Positions 33,558-42,814 of a stretch of 64,000 nucleotides of DNA are shown one piece after another (positions within the stretch are counted from its first letter, which is position 1; each line of letters starts with the position of its first letter). The position numbers and the translations under genes were made by a program. A model generated the notes under the pieces. It saw nothing but the letters and a program-made list of their open reading frames with translations. It ran no database searches and was not told the origin of the DNA. This DNA is from Stenotrophomonas maltophilia (GTDB lineage: Bacteria; Pseudomonadota; Gammaproteobacteria; Xanthomonadales; Xanthomonadaceae), in the NCBI GenBank assembly GCA_002435595.1, contig DJBL01000023.1, positions 104,552 to 168,551 on the forward strand, written 5' to 3'.

Positions 33558-34271
33558 TCAGCTCATCGGCTGGGCGATGTCGGCGATGCGGTAACCGGCG
33601 CTCTGCACGGTGTGCAGCAACGGACGGTCGAACGGCTTGTCGATGATCTTGCGCAGGTTGTACAGATGGCTGCGCAGGGTGTCCGAATCGGGCAGCCCGT
33701 TGCCCCAGATCTCGCGCTCGATTTCCTGGCGGGTGACCACACGCGGCGATTCACGCATCAGGATGGTCAGCAGGCGCAGCCCGATCGGCGACAGCTGCAG
33801 TTCGGTACCGGCGCGGGTGGCCCGCATGCTCACCGGGTCCAGCACCAGGTCGGCGACCTTGAGCACTTCCGAGCCGACCTGGCGACGCTCGCGACGGATC
33901 AGGGCACGCAGGCGTGCTTCCAGCTCCTGGATCGCGAACGGCTTGGTCAGGTAATCGTCGGCGCCAAAGCCCAGCCCGGTCAGCTTGTCATCCAGCGTGT
34001 CGCGCGCAGTCAGCATCAGCACCGGGGTCGACTTGCGGGCGTCATTGCGCAGCCGGCGACAGACTTCGATGCCGTCCAGGCGCGGCAGCATCAGGTCCAG
34101 CACCACCACGTCATAACTGTTTTCCGCCGCCAGCCGATAGCCGTCCAGCCCGTCCTGGGCGTAATCGACCTCGAACCCGCGGCCTTCCAGATACTCGCCG
34201 ATCATCTCGGAGATATTGCGGTTGTCCTCGACCACCAGCACCAGGCCGGAGGTCTCCTTTGTCTGACGCAT
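33558..34271 (-). CDS. OmpR/PhoB-type response regulator
   Basis: 237 residues from the ATG at 34271 (MRQTKETSG), with GAGGGA upstream; an earlier ATG would lack a site. Receiver domain: acidic pocket VVEDN, phospho-Asp in VVVLDLMLPRLDG, Thr in LMLTARDT, Lys in YLTKPFA. The C-terminal winged helix has RLLTILMRESPRVVTRQEIE and SDTLRSHLYNLRKIIDKPF, typical of OmpR-family DNA readers. It is the first gene of the pair with the downstream kinase but is separated from it by a terminator, so it may be made in excess. Confidence 0.92.
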   Translation of the reverse strand: MRQTKETSGLVLVVEDNRNISEMIGEYLEGRGFEVDYAQDGLDGYRLAAENSYDVVVLDLMLPRLDGIEVCRRLRNDARKSTPVLMLTARDTLDDKLTGLGFGADDYLTKPFAIQELEARLRALIRRERRQVGSEVLKVADLVLDPVSMRATRAGTELQLSPIGLRLLTILMRESPRVVTRQEIEREIWGNGLPDSDTLRSHLYNLRKIIDKPFDRPLLHTVQSAGYRIADIAQPMS

Positions 34272-34360
34272 GGGATTCCCTCTTTCTTCAGCTTTGTGAA
34301 ACATGCCGTATCGGCGGTGGACGCGGCGTGAAGCCGCTCACATTGTTTTCGTCGGCGGTG

Positions 34361-35014
34361 TCAGAGCAGGGGTTTGAGGTGCGGCCAGACGTTCTCCAGC
34401 ACCCGCGGCTGGGCGGCGGCGGTGGGGTGCAGGCCGTCGGACTGCATCAGCGCCGGCTGCAGTGCCACCCCCTCCAGCAGGAACGGCAGCAGCGCCAGCG
34501 AGTACTGGCTGGCCAGCCCGGTGTAGACCTGCCTGAGCCGCTGGCGGTAGGCCGGCCCGTAGTTGGGCGGCACGTCGATGCCCAGCAGCAGCACCTTGGC
34601 CCCGGCCTTCCGGCTGGCCAGGATCATCTTCTCCAGGTTGCCGCGCAGCTGCGCCGGGCTGAGCCCGCGCAGGGCGTCGTTGCCGCCCAGTTCGATCACC
34701 ACCACCGTAGGCTGGTGCCTGGCCAGCAGGGCCGGCAGGCGGGTCAGCGCGCCGGCGGTGGTTTCGCCGCTGATGCTGGCGTTGACGATGACCGGGGCCG
34801 GCTTGACCTGTTGTCTAACCCGCTGCTGAAGCAGGTTCACCCAGCCCGATTCGGCCGGGATATTGTGGGCAGCACTGAGGCTGTCGCCGACCACCAGCAC
34901 CGTGGCCGCGCGCGTGTCGGCACCTTTGGCACAGGCCAGCAACGGCGCCAGCAGCAACCATGCCAGCAGCCAGACCATCGGGGCCGCGCGGCCCTTTCCC
35001 TTCGTTGCGTACAT
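34361..35014 (-). CDS. tesA: Periplasmic esterase/lysophospholipase TesA
   Basis: 217 residues from the ATG at 35014. Signal peptide (APMVWLLAWLLLAPLLACA). SGNH blocks align with E. coli TesA: VLVVGDSLSAAHNIPAESGW (nucleophile Ser), NASISGETTAG, VVVIELGGNDALRGLSP and DGLHPTAAAQP (Asp-His). TesA is a broad thioesterase, arylesterase and lysophospholipase L1 of the periplasm. The gene diverges from an ABC transporter pair exactly as in E. coli (tesA / ybbA-ybbP), which strengthens the assignment and points to a shared role in lipid or toxic acyl handling. Confidence 0.93.
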   Translation of the reverse strand: MYATKGKGRAAPMVWLLAWLLLAPLLACAKGADTRAATVLVVGDSLSAAHNIPAESGWVNLLQQRVRQQVKPAPVIVNASISGETTAGALTRLPALLARHQPTVVVIELGGNDALRGLSPAQLRGNLEKMILASRKAGAKVLLLGIDVPPNYGPAYRQRLRQVYTGLASQYSLALLPFLLEGVALQPALMQSDGLHPTAAAQPRVLENVWPHLKPLL

Positions 35015-35026
35015 TGGAGAATCCTC

Positions 35027-35737
35027 ATCGACAGCCTGTCCCCCCGCAGCGCGCCCGTCGCCATCGCCGCCCATGACGTGGGCAAGTCCGCGCGTGGCCC
35101 GGAGGGTGAAGTCCACATACTGGACAACATTGGCATGACCGTCCATGAAGGAGAGAGCATCGCCATCGTCGGTGCCTCCGGCTCGGGCAAGACCACCCTG
35201 CTCGGCCTGCTGGCCGGGCTGGACCTGCCCAGTCGCGGCCGGGTCACCCTGGCCGGCTCGGATCTCAATGCACTGGACGAGGAAGACCGCGCGCAGCTGC
35301 GCGCCCGCGAAGTGGGCTTCGTGTTCCAGAGTTTCCACCTGCTGCCGGCGCTGACCGCCGAAGAGAACATCGCACTGCCGCTGGAACTGGCCGGGCGCGA
35401 AGATCCGGCGCGGGTGCGCGAGGTGCTCCAGCAGGTGGGGCTGACCCACCGTGCGCGCCACTATCCGCGCCAGCTGTCCGGCGGCGAGCAGCAGCGCGTG
35501 GCCCTGGCGCGCGCGTTCGTGGCGCGCCCGCGCATCCTGTTTGCCGACGAGCCCACCGGCAGCCTGGACCAGGCCACCGGCCAGCAGATCAGCGACCTGC
35601 TGTTCGCGCTCAATGCCACCAGCGACACCACCCTGGTGCTGGTCACCCACGACCTGCGCCTGGCCCAGCGCTGCGAACGGGTGTACCGGCTCGACGGCGG
35701 CCGACTGGTCGACAACGCTGCCGGCGTGCCCGCATGA
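35027..35737 (+). CDS. ybbA: ABC transporter ATP-binding protein YbbA
   Basis: About 236 residues. ABC motifs: AIVGASGSGKTTLLGLLAGL (Walker A), RQLSGGEQQRVALARAFVAR (signature) and ILFADEPTGSLDQAT (Walker B), as in LolD/MacB-type ATPases of the YbbA group. The start is unclear: between the divergent tesA start and the first beta-strand there is no in-frame ATG, GTG or TTG. GGAGA at 35016-35020 points to the ATC at 35027 six bases later; CTG at 35036 is another option, and the GTG at 35078 would cut the first strand. The stop overlaps the permease start as ATGA. With YbbP it forms a type VII ABC module. Confidence 0.88.
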   Translation: MDSLSPRSAPVAIAAHDVGKSARGPEGEVHILDNIGMTVHEGESIAIVGASGSGKTTLLGLLAGLDLPSRGRVTLAGSDLNALDEEDRAQLRAREVGFVFQSFHLLPALTAEENIALPLELAGREDPARVREVLQQVGLTHRARHYPRQLSGGEQQRVALARAFVARPRILFADEPTGSLDQATGQQISDLLFALNATSDTTLVLVTHDLRLAQRCERVYRLDGGRLVDNAAGVPA

Positions 35738-38220
35738 ATGTGGTCACCCATGCCGCGCGCGCGCTGCGTCGCGAGTTCCTGGCCGGCGACCTGCTGACCG
35801 TATTTGCCGCGCTGGTGCTGGGCGTGGCGGTGATGACCGCGGTGGGCACGCTGGTCAACCGGGTCACCCTGGCCCTGACCGGCAGCGCCGCGGAGATGCT
35901 CGGCGGCGACCTGGGGCTGAATGCCCGCGAAGACATCCCGACAGCGTTCGCCGAGGCCGCGCGCGCCCGCGGCCTGGCCAGCACGCGCATGGTCAGCTTC
36001 CCCAGCGTGCTGTTCAACGGCGATGCCAGCCAGATGGCCAACATCAAGGCGGTCAGCGCCGGCTATCCCCTGCGCGGGCAGTTGCGGGTCAGCCGCAGCG
36101 TGCAGGGCGGTGCCGATGAAGTGGCCACCACGCCGCCGCCCGGCCAGGCCTACGCCGACCCGCGGCTGATGCAGGCGCTGGGGCTGAAGGTGGGCGACGC
36201 GCTGGAATTCGGCGCCGGCCGCCTGACCGTCAGTCGAGTGCTGCAGGCCGAACCGGACACCTCCGGCGAACTGATGCAGTTGTCACCGCCGCTGCTGGTC
36301 AACCGCGCCGACGTGGACGCGGCCGGCCTGCTCGGGCCGGGCAGCCGCGCCTCGTACCGGATGATGTTTGCCGGCGCGCCGGCGGCCATTGCCGAGTTCC
36401 GCACGTGGCTGGCCCCGCAGGCCAAGGGCTACCGCATCGTCGGCATCGCCGACACCCAGCGCGGCGTGCGCGGGGCCTTCGACCTGGCCGGGCGCTTCCT
36501 GTCGCTGGCCGCGCTGCTGGCGGTGCTGCTGGCTGGCGTGGCCACCGCGCTGGCGGCCAACCGCTTCGCGCTGCGCCGGATCGACCAGGTGGCGATCCTG
36601 CGTTGCCTGGGTGCGCGCCAGCGCGACATCCTCAGCGCGATGGCGCTGCAGCTGGTGATGCTGGCGGTGCCGGCCTGCCTGGTCGGGATCGGCCTGGGCA
36701 TGGCCGCCCAGGCCGGGCTGGTGCAGGCGCTGGGCGGATTGATCCCCAACCGCCTGCCCCTGCCGCAGGCCACCCCGGCACTGACCGGGGCGGGCATCGG
36801 GCTGGTGCTGCTGCTCGGGTTCGGCCTGCCACCGCTGCTGCGGCTGCGCCGGGTGCCGCCGATGCGCGTGCTCAACCGCAGCTTCGCGGCGCTGCCGCCG
36901 AGCTCGCTGCTGGTCTACCTGGCCGCGCTGGCGGCCACGGTGGCGCTGACCGTGCAGGCCACCGGCGATGTAACGCTGGCGGCCTGGGTGCTGGGCGGGC
37001 TGGCCGCGCTGGCGGCGCTGGCCGGTGCGCTGGGGGCGCTGCTGCTGTGGCTGCTGCGCGGGGTGCAGCCACGCCTGCGCGGGCGCTGGAAACTGGGCCT
37101 GGCCGCCCTCACCCGCCGCCGCGGGCTGGCCGTGATGCAGCTGGTGGGGCTGTCGCTGTCGCTGTGCGCACTGTTGCTGCTGTCGGTGATCGGGCCGGGG
37201 CTGCTGGCGCAGTGGCGTGACCGCTTGCCGGTGGATACGCCCAACTACTTCCTGATGAACATCCAGCCGGACCAGCGCGACGCGGTGCTGGACACGCTGC
37301 GCGGGCTGGGCGTGGCCGCGCCGGGGATCGAGCCCTTCAGTACCGGGCGTCTGCTGGCGGTCAACAACCGGCCACCGCAGCGCCAGCAGCGCGAGGACAA
37401 CAGCAACGAGGAGGACGACGCCAACCGCCCGGTCAATTTCTCCTGGCGGCATGACTTCCCGCCCGCCAATACCCTGTTGAGTGGCCGCTACTGGGCCGCC
37501 GACAGCAGCGCGGCGGAAGCCTCGATCGAGCAGGGCTGGGCCGAGCGTTACGGGATGAAGCTGGGTGACACGGTGACCCTGCAGATGGGCGAGCAGCAGC
37601 GCAGCTTCACCGTGACCAGCATCCGCAAGGCCGACTGGGATTCGTTCCGGGTCAACTTCTTCCTGCTGCTCAACGAAGGCGCGGTGGGCGATGCCCCCTA
37701 CAACCTGATCACCGCCTTCCATCTGCCACGCGCGCAGGCACCGCAGCTGGCGGCGCTGACCCGCGAGCAGCCGAATATTTCGCTGCTGGATATCGACGGC
37801 ATCCTGCAGCGGGTGCGCGAGGTGGTGGACCGGGTGACGCAGGCGGTGCAGCTGGTGATGGGCTTCAGCCTGCTGGCCGGGCTGCTGGTGCTGCTGGCCG
37901 CGCTGCAGGCCACCGCCGGGGAGCGGCGCTACGACAGCGCGGTTCTGCGCACGCTGGGCGCCACGCGGACGCAGTTGCGCGGCGCGGTGCTGGTGGAGTT
38001 CGGCGCGCTGGGGCTGCTGTCGGCCCTGCTGGCGGTGGGCGCGGCGGCACTGCTGGGCAGCGTGGTGGCCCGGCAGGTGTTCGAACTGACCCTGAGTCCG
38101 CCGTGGGCGCCGTTGCTGGTGGGCGCGGCGCTGGGCATGGCCCTGAGCATGCTGGCCGGCTGGTGGGGCACGCGGCGGATCCTGCACACGCCGCCGGCGT
38201 TGGCATTGCGCGAGGCGTGA
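35734..38220 (+). CDS. ybbP: FtsX-like ABC permease YbbP
   Basis: 828 residues. An N-terminal membrane helix, a large periplasmic domain, and two blocks of three helices (about 250-400 and 700-828), plus an extra helix pair near 390-500: the layout of YbbP-type FtsX/MacB permeases. Typical stretches are RRIDQVAILRCLGARQRDIL and YDSAVLRTLGATRTQLRGAV, the coupling helices that meet the ATPase. These transporters act by mechanotransmission in the inner membrane and probably extract lipids or lipopeptides. Overlap of ATGA with the ATPase gene shows translational coupling. Its substrate is not known even in E. coli; the tesA neighbourhood suggests acyl compounds. Confidence 0.92.
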   Translation: MNVVTHAARALRREFLAGDLLTVFAALVLGVAVMTAVGTLVNRVTLALTGSAAEMLGGDLGLNAREDIPTAFAEAARARGLASTRMVSFPSVLFNGDASQMANIKAVSAGYPLRGQLRVSRSVQGGADEVATTPPPGQAYADPRLMQALGLKVGDALEFGAGRLTVSRVLQAEPDTSGELMQLSPPLLVNRADVDAAGLLGPGSRASYRMMFAGAPAAIAEFRTWLAPQAKGYRIVGIADTQRGVRGAFDLAGRFLSLAALLAVLLAGVATALAANRFALRRIDQVAILRCLGARQRDILSAMALQLVMLAVPACLVGIGLGMAAQAGLVQALGGLIPNRLPLPQATPALTGAGIGLVLLLGFGLPPLLRLRRVPPMRVLNRSFAALPPSSLLVYLAALAATVALTVQATGDVTLAAWVLGGLAALAALAGALGALLLWLLRGVQPRLRGRWKLGLAALTRRRGLAVMQLVGLSLSLCALLLLSVIGPGLLAQWRDRLPVDTPNYFLMNIQPDQRDAVLDTLRGLGVAAPGIEPFSTGRLLAVNNRPPQRQQREDNSNEEDDANRPVNFSWRHDFPPANTLLSGRYWAADSSAAEASIEQGWAERYGMKLGDTVTLQMGEQQRSFTVTSIRKADWDSFRVNFFLLLNEGAVGDAPYNLITAFHLPRAQAPQLAALTREQPNISLLDIDGILQRVREVVDRVTQAVQLVMGFSLLAGLLVLLAALQATAGERRYDSAVLRTLGATRTQLRGAVLVEFGALGLLSALLAVGAAALLGSVVARQVFELTLSPPWAPLLVGAALGMALSMLAGWWGTRRILHTPPALALREA

Positions 38221-38313
38221 GGCGCGGTCGGCGGCGGCGTTCAGCCGTTGCTGACACGGCCCGGGGGCGTGCGGCGCTATGCTGCGCGCCCCTGTCCCGA
38301 TGAGAGCGCCCGG

Positions 38314-38667
38314 ATGCCAGGCACGCCATTGACTGCTTACCTTTATCCGGTGCTGTTGCTGTTGGGCAGCAACATCTTCATGACCTTCGCCTGGTACGGG
38401 CATCTCAAGTACAAGAGCGCGCCGCTGATGACGGTGGTGCTGGTCAGCTGGGGCATCGCGTTCTTCGAGTATTGCCTGCAGGTGCCGGGCAACCGCCTGG
38501 GCAGCGCGGTGTATTCGGCGCCGCAGCTCAAGGGGATGCAGGAGGTCATCACGCTGGTGGTGTTTGCGGTGTTCTCGGCGGTGTACCTGGAGCAGCCGAT
38601 GAAGTGGAACCACTACGCGGCGTTCGGGTTGATCCTGGTGGCGGCCTTCCTGATGTTCAAGGAATGA
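38314..38667 (+). CDS. DMT-family (DUF486) membrane protein
   Basis: 117 residues from the ATG at 38314. Four membrane helices with the DUF486 pattern: LLLGSNIFMTFAWYGHLKY, VLVSWGIAFFEYCLQVPGNR and YAAFGLILVAAFLMFKE. It is related to small DMT (EamA/SMR-like) transporters; function unknown. It stands alone after ybbP with a 93-base gap, and the following gene converges on it. Confidence 0.87.
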   Translation: MPGTPLTAYLYPVLLLLGSNIFMTFAWYGHLKYKSAPLMTVVLVSWGIAFFEYCLQVPGNRLGSAVYSAPQLKGMQEVITLVVFAVFSAVYLEQPMKWNHYAAFGLILVAAFLMFKE

Positions 38668-38745
38668 CGCCGATGCCGGCCGGATGCCCAACGCCATGCA
38701 GCGCCCGCCTGGGCGCTGCATGGCTGGGCAACCGGGGGCCCGCGA

Positions 38746-39687
38746 TCAGCGCGCGGCGTCGGCCGGCGCCTTCTCGACCCACTGCCTGAAGACCGTGTCG
38801 ATCTCGGCATCCTTGACCTTCTTGCCGTCCTGGATGTCCTGGGCCTGGGTGAACAGCGGGATGATCATCGCCATGCCGTCGAGCTTGGTCTTCAGGTGCA
38901 CCCCCGGCGCCTGGCCAAGGAAGCCGTCCCAGCGCTGGCGCACCTTGGCCCAGTAGCCGGCGGTGGCGGTCCAGTAGTCGTAGGCGGGCTTGAAGTCCAC
39001 CTCGGTGGTCGTGGTGTAGTCGTTGAAGCCGAACTCGCGGGCGATCTCCTGCTGGCTGCCATCGGCGTTGCGCAGGATCTTGGTGTTGAACTGCTCGTGG
39101 GTCCAGCCGTTGGGCGTGAGCGTGTGCCGGTTGACCACGGCCAGGGCGTTGTAGTCGCTGCGACGGGTGTATTCGCGACGCGGCAGCGGGCGCCAGCTCA
39201 GGTCGCTGGTCCAGGTGGCCACGTTGTTCTGGTACGCCCACTTGCCGGTGCCGCAGTACCGCGGTGCATCGCTGACTTCGTACACGCACTGCGTCCAGGC
39301 GCCGGCATTGACCGCGGCCGGGATCGTGCGCACCTGCCAGGTCTGGTCGGCGCTGAACTCGAATCGGTGTGGCGCCTGGTAGACCCAATCCTGGCGCCAG
39401 TGCTTGGTCACATGCCCGCTCTTGGCGTCCACCAGCAGGTGCTGCAGCACCACGCGGGTCGGCGTGTCTTCGACCACGATCACCACTTCGTTGCCGCCAC
39501 TGCGCACGGCCGGGGCGCGCTCGTAGCCGGGCTTGAGCAGCACGGTTTCATCGAAGGCGAAGTCGACGACGTACTCGCCCTTCATCGCCAGGATGCTGTC
39601 GTGGTCGCGCTGCAGGTTGGAGGGCTGGGCGTGGACGATGCCGCTGCTGGCAAGCAGCAGCCACGCACTGGCTGTCGGGAGTTTCAT
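38746..39687 (-). CDS. Secreted DUF6607-like protein of the heme operon
   Basis: 313 residues with a signal peptide (LPTASAWLLLASSGIVHA) and AAGGAA upstream of the ATG. The mature part has Trp/Tyr-rich strands (TKHWRQDWVYQAPHRFEF, SDLSWRPLPRREYTRRSDY) consistent with a lipocalin-like or beta-rich periplasmic fold; two Cys (TQCVYEVSD and RYCGTG) are close and may pair. I believe this is the DUF6607 family, seen next to heme receptors in several Gram-negatives. It is the last gene of hemP - receptor - 198-aa protein - this gene. A heme-binding or heme-handling periplasmic role is inferred only from context. Confidence 0.75.
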   Translation of the reverse strand: MKLPTASAWLLLASSGIVHAQPSNLQRDHDSILAMKGEYVVDFAFDETVLLKPGYERAPAVRSGGNEVVIVVEDTPTRVVLQHLLVDAKSGHVTKHWRQDWVYQAPHRFEFSADQTWQVRTIPAAVNAGAWTQCVYEVSDAPRYCGTGKWAYQNNVATWTSDLSWRPLPRREYTRRSDYNALAVVNRHTLTPNGWTHEQFNTKILRNADGSQQEIAREFGFNDYTTTTEVDFKPAYDYWTATAGYWAKVRQRWDGFLGQAPGVHLKTKLDGMAMIIPLFTQAQDIQDGKKVKDAEIDTVFRQWVEKAPADAAR

Positions 39688-39729
39688 CGCAAGGTTCCTT
39701 CAGGAGGGGCGTGGGGAGGTCAGGTTCGA

Positions 39730-40326
39730 TCAGAGACGGATCAGCGGGGCCTGCGCGGGTTCGCGCAGCGACGGGGCCTGCCGGGCAGCGCCGGCACAAC
39801 AGCAGTCGTCGATCCACAGTTCGCCGTCGGCGCCTTCCACGTGGGCGATGTGCCGCGCGGCACTGGCCCCCAGCGCCGACAGCGAGGCCAGGCTGGCCGA
39901 CAGCCCCTGGCCGTCGCCGGCGTGCAGGCGCAGCGCGCACATCCGCCACGGCTCGGCGCCCAGGCGGGTGGCCAGCCGTCGCCACAGGCGCTCGGCCACG
40001 CCCCCGTCGTTGACCGGCTCGGGCCGGGCCGGGAACGCCGAAACCAGGCGGTCCCAGGCCAGGAAGTCGCTGTCCGGCAACAGGTACAGGCGCCAGCAGC
40101 AGCGTCCGCGTGCGTCGGCAAAGCACAGGCTTTCGCGGATGCCTTCGCTGTCCATGCCCTGGCAGGCATGCGCGGACACCGCATGTTTCCATCCACCCAG
40201 CTCGCTGCTTTCCGGGCGGTACAGGCACAGCACGGTGCCCAGTGACGCCAGCTGCCGCGCGGTGGGAAGGCAACCGGGGAGCATCGCCCGGTCGGTCGAT
40301 CGCAATGCGGACAGGGCGCGGCTCAT
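39730..40326 (-). CDS. Unassigned cytoplasmic protein of the heme operon
   Basis: 198 residues, no signal peptide or membrane helix. It begins 4 bases after the stop of the heme receptor gene, so it is co-translated in the same operon. Two Cys-rich spots are notable (GRCCWRLYLLPD and WIDDCCCAGAA). The layout (LGTVLCLYRPE near residue 30 and a PDSDFLAWDRLV segment) vaguely recalls one half of HemS/HmuS heme-handling proteins, which are often encoded here, but I cannot establish homology. A role in cytoplasmic heme transfer or degradation is inferred from position. Confidence 0.6.
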   Translation of the reverse strand: MSRALSALRSTDRAMLPGCLPTARQLASLGTVLCLYRPESSELGGWKHAVSAHACQGMDSEGIRESLCFADARGRCCWRLYLLPDSDFLAWDRLVSAFPARPEPVNDGGVAERLWRRLATRLGAEPWRMCALRLHAGDGQGLSASLASLSALGASAARHIAHVEGADGELWIDDCCCAGAARQAPSLREPAQAPLIRL

Positions 40327-40330
40327 AGGG

Positions 40331-42556
40331 CTACCAGCTCACGGAGAGATTGGCCGACACGGTGCGGCCGGGTTGGGTGAAGCGGTCGATCACCGCGCTG
40401 TTGGTGGCCAGCGCGGTGGTGATCGCCGCGTAGTCGATGTAGCGGCGGTCGCCGAGGTTGAACACGCCCACGTTGAGCTTGGCGCCCGGCGCGAATTCCC
40501 AGTGCGCCATCAGGTCCAGCACGCCGTAGCCGGCCGGTGCGAAGGGCGGGCTGGTGCCGGTGGCCGGCGGCAGACGATCCTTGCGCCTGGCGAAGGTGCC
40601 GGCCAGTTCCACGCCCCAGGTGTCGCGGTCGAAGGCGATGCCGACGGTGCCGCGCAGCGGGTCGATGGATTCCAGCGGCACGTCTTCGGTCTTGTTCTGT
40701 CCGCGCGACCAGGCCACCGCGCTGTTCACCGACCAGCCTTCCAGCGCGCTGCTGAGCTTGCCGATATCCACGCCGGCCTTCAGTTCGGCGCCGTAGATCT
40801 CTGCATCGGCCACGTTCTGCGACTGGAACACGATCAGGCCCTGGCTGTTGATGCCCACCTGGCGCTGGGACTCGATGAAGTCCTTGTAGTCGTTGTAGTA
40901 GCCGCTCACGCTGACGTAGGCGGCCGGGCTGGCCCAGCGCACGCCCAGTTCCAGGCCATCACTGGTTTCCGGCTTGAGGTCCGCGTTGGGGATGGCGGTG
41001 TAACCGAAGGCCACGTTGGTGAAGCCCAGGTTGACATCGTTGTATGGCGGCGAGCGGAAGCCGTGCGCGTAGCCGGCAAACAGCGACCACTGGTCGGCGA
41101 AACGCCAGACCATGCCCAGCTTGGGCGAGACGCTGGTCTTGGTCAGGTCGGCGACCGCCACGCCGGGGTTGTCGGCGGCGAAGATGCCGTCCACGTCCGG
41201 GCGCAGTTCGTAATGATCCACGCGCACGCCCGGCACCAGCGAGAAACGGCCATCGGCAAAGCGCATCTCATCCTGCGCGTACAGGCCCAGTTCGGTGGTC
41301 CTGGTGATCGGGAAATCGCGCACCGGGAACGCATCGGGCAGGATCGTGCTGCTGGCCTGGCCGTTGGCGAGCACCTGGTAGCCATCGCGCTTCTGGCGGG
41401 TCTCGGTCCAGGTGCCGTCCACGCCATAGGTCAGCGTGTGCTCCACCGCACCGGTCTGCAGGCCCTTGTGGAAGGCCGCCTGCAGGCCATACACGCGCTG
41501 GTCGAAGTTGAATTCGCGGTGGCGGGTGCTGCCATTGCCACGGCCCTCGACGGTGCGCTGGGTGGTTTCGCTGTCCTGCCGGTACACCTGCCAGGACAGG
41601 CTGTCGGCAAAGCCCCTGTCGACCTGGTCCATCTCGTGGGCCAGCGACACCCGTGCGCGGGTCTGGTGGTCGCGCGCCTTCATCGAGGTGGTCGCGGTGG
41701 ACGCCGGCGGCAACGCGGTGGCCGGGGTGACCGAGGACAGCACGTTGGTGTCCACGCTGTCTTCGTTGGCATCCACGGTCAGGCGCAGCCGCTGGGTCTG
41801 GCTGGGCGCGAACACGAGCTTGCCCAGCACGCTGCGGCCGTCGCGGTCCTGCGGGTTGGCGGCGGTGCGGGTGGCGTCGTTGCTGCGCCGCTCGCCCATG
41901 CTCCGGGTTTCCTGGCCCTGGCGATGGTTGATATTGACCATGCCGCTCCAGCGATCGCCGCCGAAGGCGGTGGTGATGCCGCCCAGCAGGCCCTGCCACT
42001 GGCCGTCATAGCCGAACGTCAGGCCGACATGGCTGTCCTTGCCGTCCTTGAGATAGTCCGCCGGGTCCTTGGTGACCAGGGCCACCACGCCACCGAGCGC
42101 ATCGGAGCCATACAGCGCGCTGGCCGGGCCGCGCACGATTTCCACCCGCTTGAGGGTTTCAAGGTCGGTGAAGTTGCGGTTGGCATCGGAGAAGCTGCCG
42201 ATCGCGAACGCCTTGGGCATGGCGATGCCATCGGTCTGGATCAGCACGCGGTTGCCGTCCAGGCCACGGATACGGAAGCCGCCCAGGCCGAAGCGGGCCG
42301 GGCTGCTGGTCACCGAGATGCCCGGCTCATAACGGACCAGGTCCTTGATGTCGCGCACCAGGTGGTTGTCCAGCTGCTCGCGGTCGATCACATCGACGGT
42401 GGCAGCCACATCGCTCAGCGCACGCTCGGTGCGGGTGGCGGTGACCTGCACGCGATCGAAGTCGCGCGCATCCGGCGCGGCATCGGCGGCGGCATGGGCA
42501 ACCATCGGCAGCGCCAGCCACAAGGCGGCACTCAGGGCATGGGGACGGATCTTCAT
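40331..42556 (-). CDS. TonB-dependent heme/hemoglobin receptor
   Basis: 741 residues. Signal peptide (ALSAALWLALPMVAHAAA), TonB-box-like DFDRVQVTATRTE, and a plug with DIKDLVRYEPGISVTSSPAR, GLGGFRIRGLDGNRVLIQTD and VEIVRGPASALYGSDALGG. This set defines the hemoglobin/transferrin/lactoferrin receptor class. The barrel carries GYAHGFRSPPYNDVNLGF and AIPNADLKPETSDGLELG, close to the FRAP and NPNL/NPDL boxes of heme receptors, and ends in LSVSW. It takes up heme at the outer membrane. It is the second gene of a Fur-controlled operon headed by hemP, with the ATG 280 bases downstream of it. Confidence 0.93.
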   Translation of the reverse strand: MKIRPHALSAALWLALPMVAHAAADAAPDARDFDRVQVTATRTERALSDVAATVDVIDREQLDNHLVRDIKDLVRYEPGISVTSSPARFGLGGFRIRGLDGNRVLIQTDGIAMPKAFAIGSFSDANRNFTDLETLKRVEIVRGPASALYGSDALGGVVALVTKDPADYLKDGKDSHVGLTFGYDGQWQGLLGGITTAFGGDRWSGMVNINHRQGQETRSMGERRSNDATRTAANPQDRDGRSVLGKLVFAPSQTQRLRLTVDANEDSVDTNVLSSVTPATALPPASTATTSMKARDHQTRARVSLAHEMDQVDRGFADSLSWQVYRQDSETTQRTVEGRGNGSTRHREFNFDQRVYGLQAAFHKGLQTGAVEHTLTYGVDGTWTETRQKRDGYQVLANGQASSTILPDAFPVRDFPITRTTELGLYAQDEMRFADGRFSLVPGVRVDHYELRPDVDGIFAADNPGVAVADLTKTSVSPKLGMVWRFADQWSLFAGYAHGFRSPPYNDVNLGFTNVAFGYTAIPNADLKPETSDGLELGVRWASPAAYVSVSGYYNDYKDFIESQRQVGINSQGLIVFQSQNVADAEIYGAELKAGVDIGKLSSALEGWSVNSAVAWSRGQNKTEDVPLESIDPLRGTVGIAFDRDTWGVELAGTFARRKDRLPPATGTSPPFAPAGYGVLDLMAHWEFAPGAKLNVGVFNLGDRRYIDYAAITTALATNSAVIDRFTQPGRTVSANLSVSW

Positions 42557-42814
42557 GAGGGTGGGCGGGAATCGGCTGGACGTGGAAGGAGACCCCCGAC
42601 CGACGCCGTCGACCGGAGTCGCAGGCGAAGTGTCGAGGGGGAGAGAGCGGTGGCTCGGGCAGGCCCGGGGGGAGGAGCGGGCCTGACCGGCGCAGGACGG
42701 ACAGCCGGAACGGGGCGCAGCCGGGGGCCTGGCTCGCCTGGAGCCAATGACCTGGATCGGGAGCAGCCGGTTGACGGCGGTGCGCAGAGCGGCGCGACGG
42801 CGGCCGGCGTCGGC

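Noticed and set aside
36283..38721. An 800-codon minus-strand frame opposite ybbP
   Set aside because: The product is Gln/His/Arg-rich low complexity; ybbP on the other strand is full length with family motifs and a coupled ATPase.
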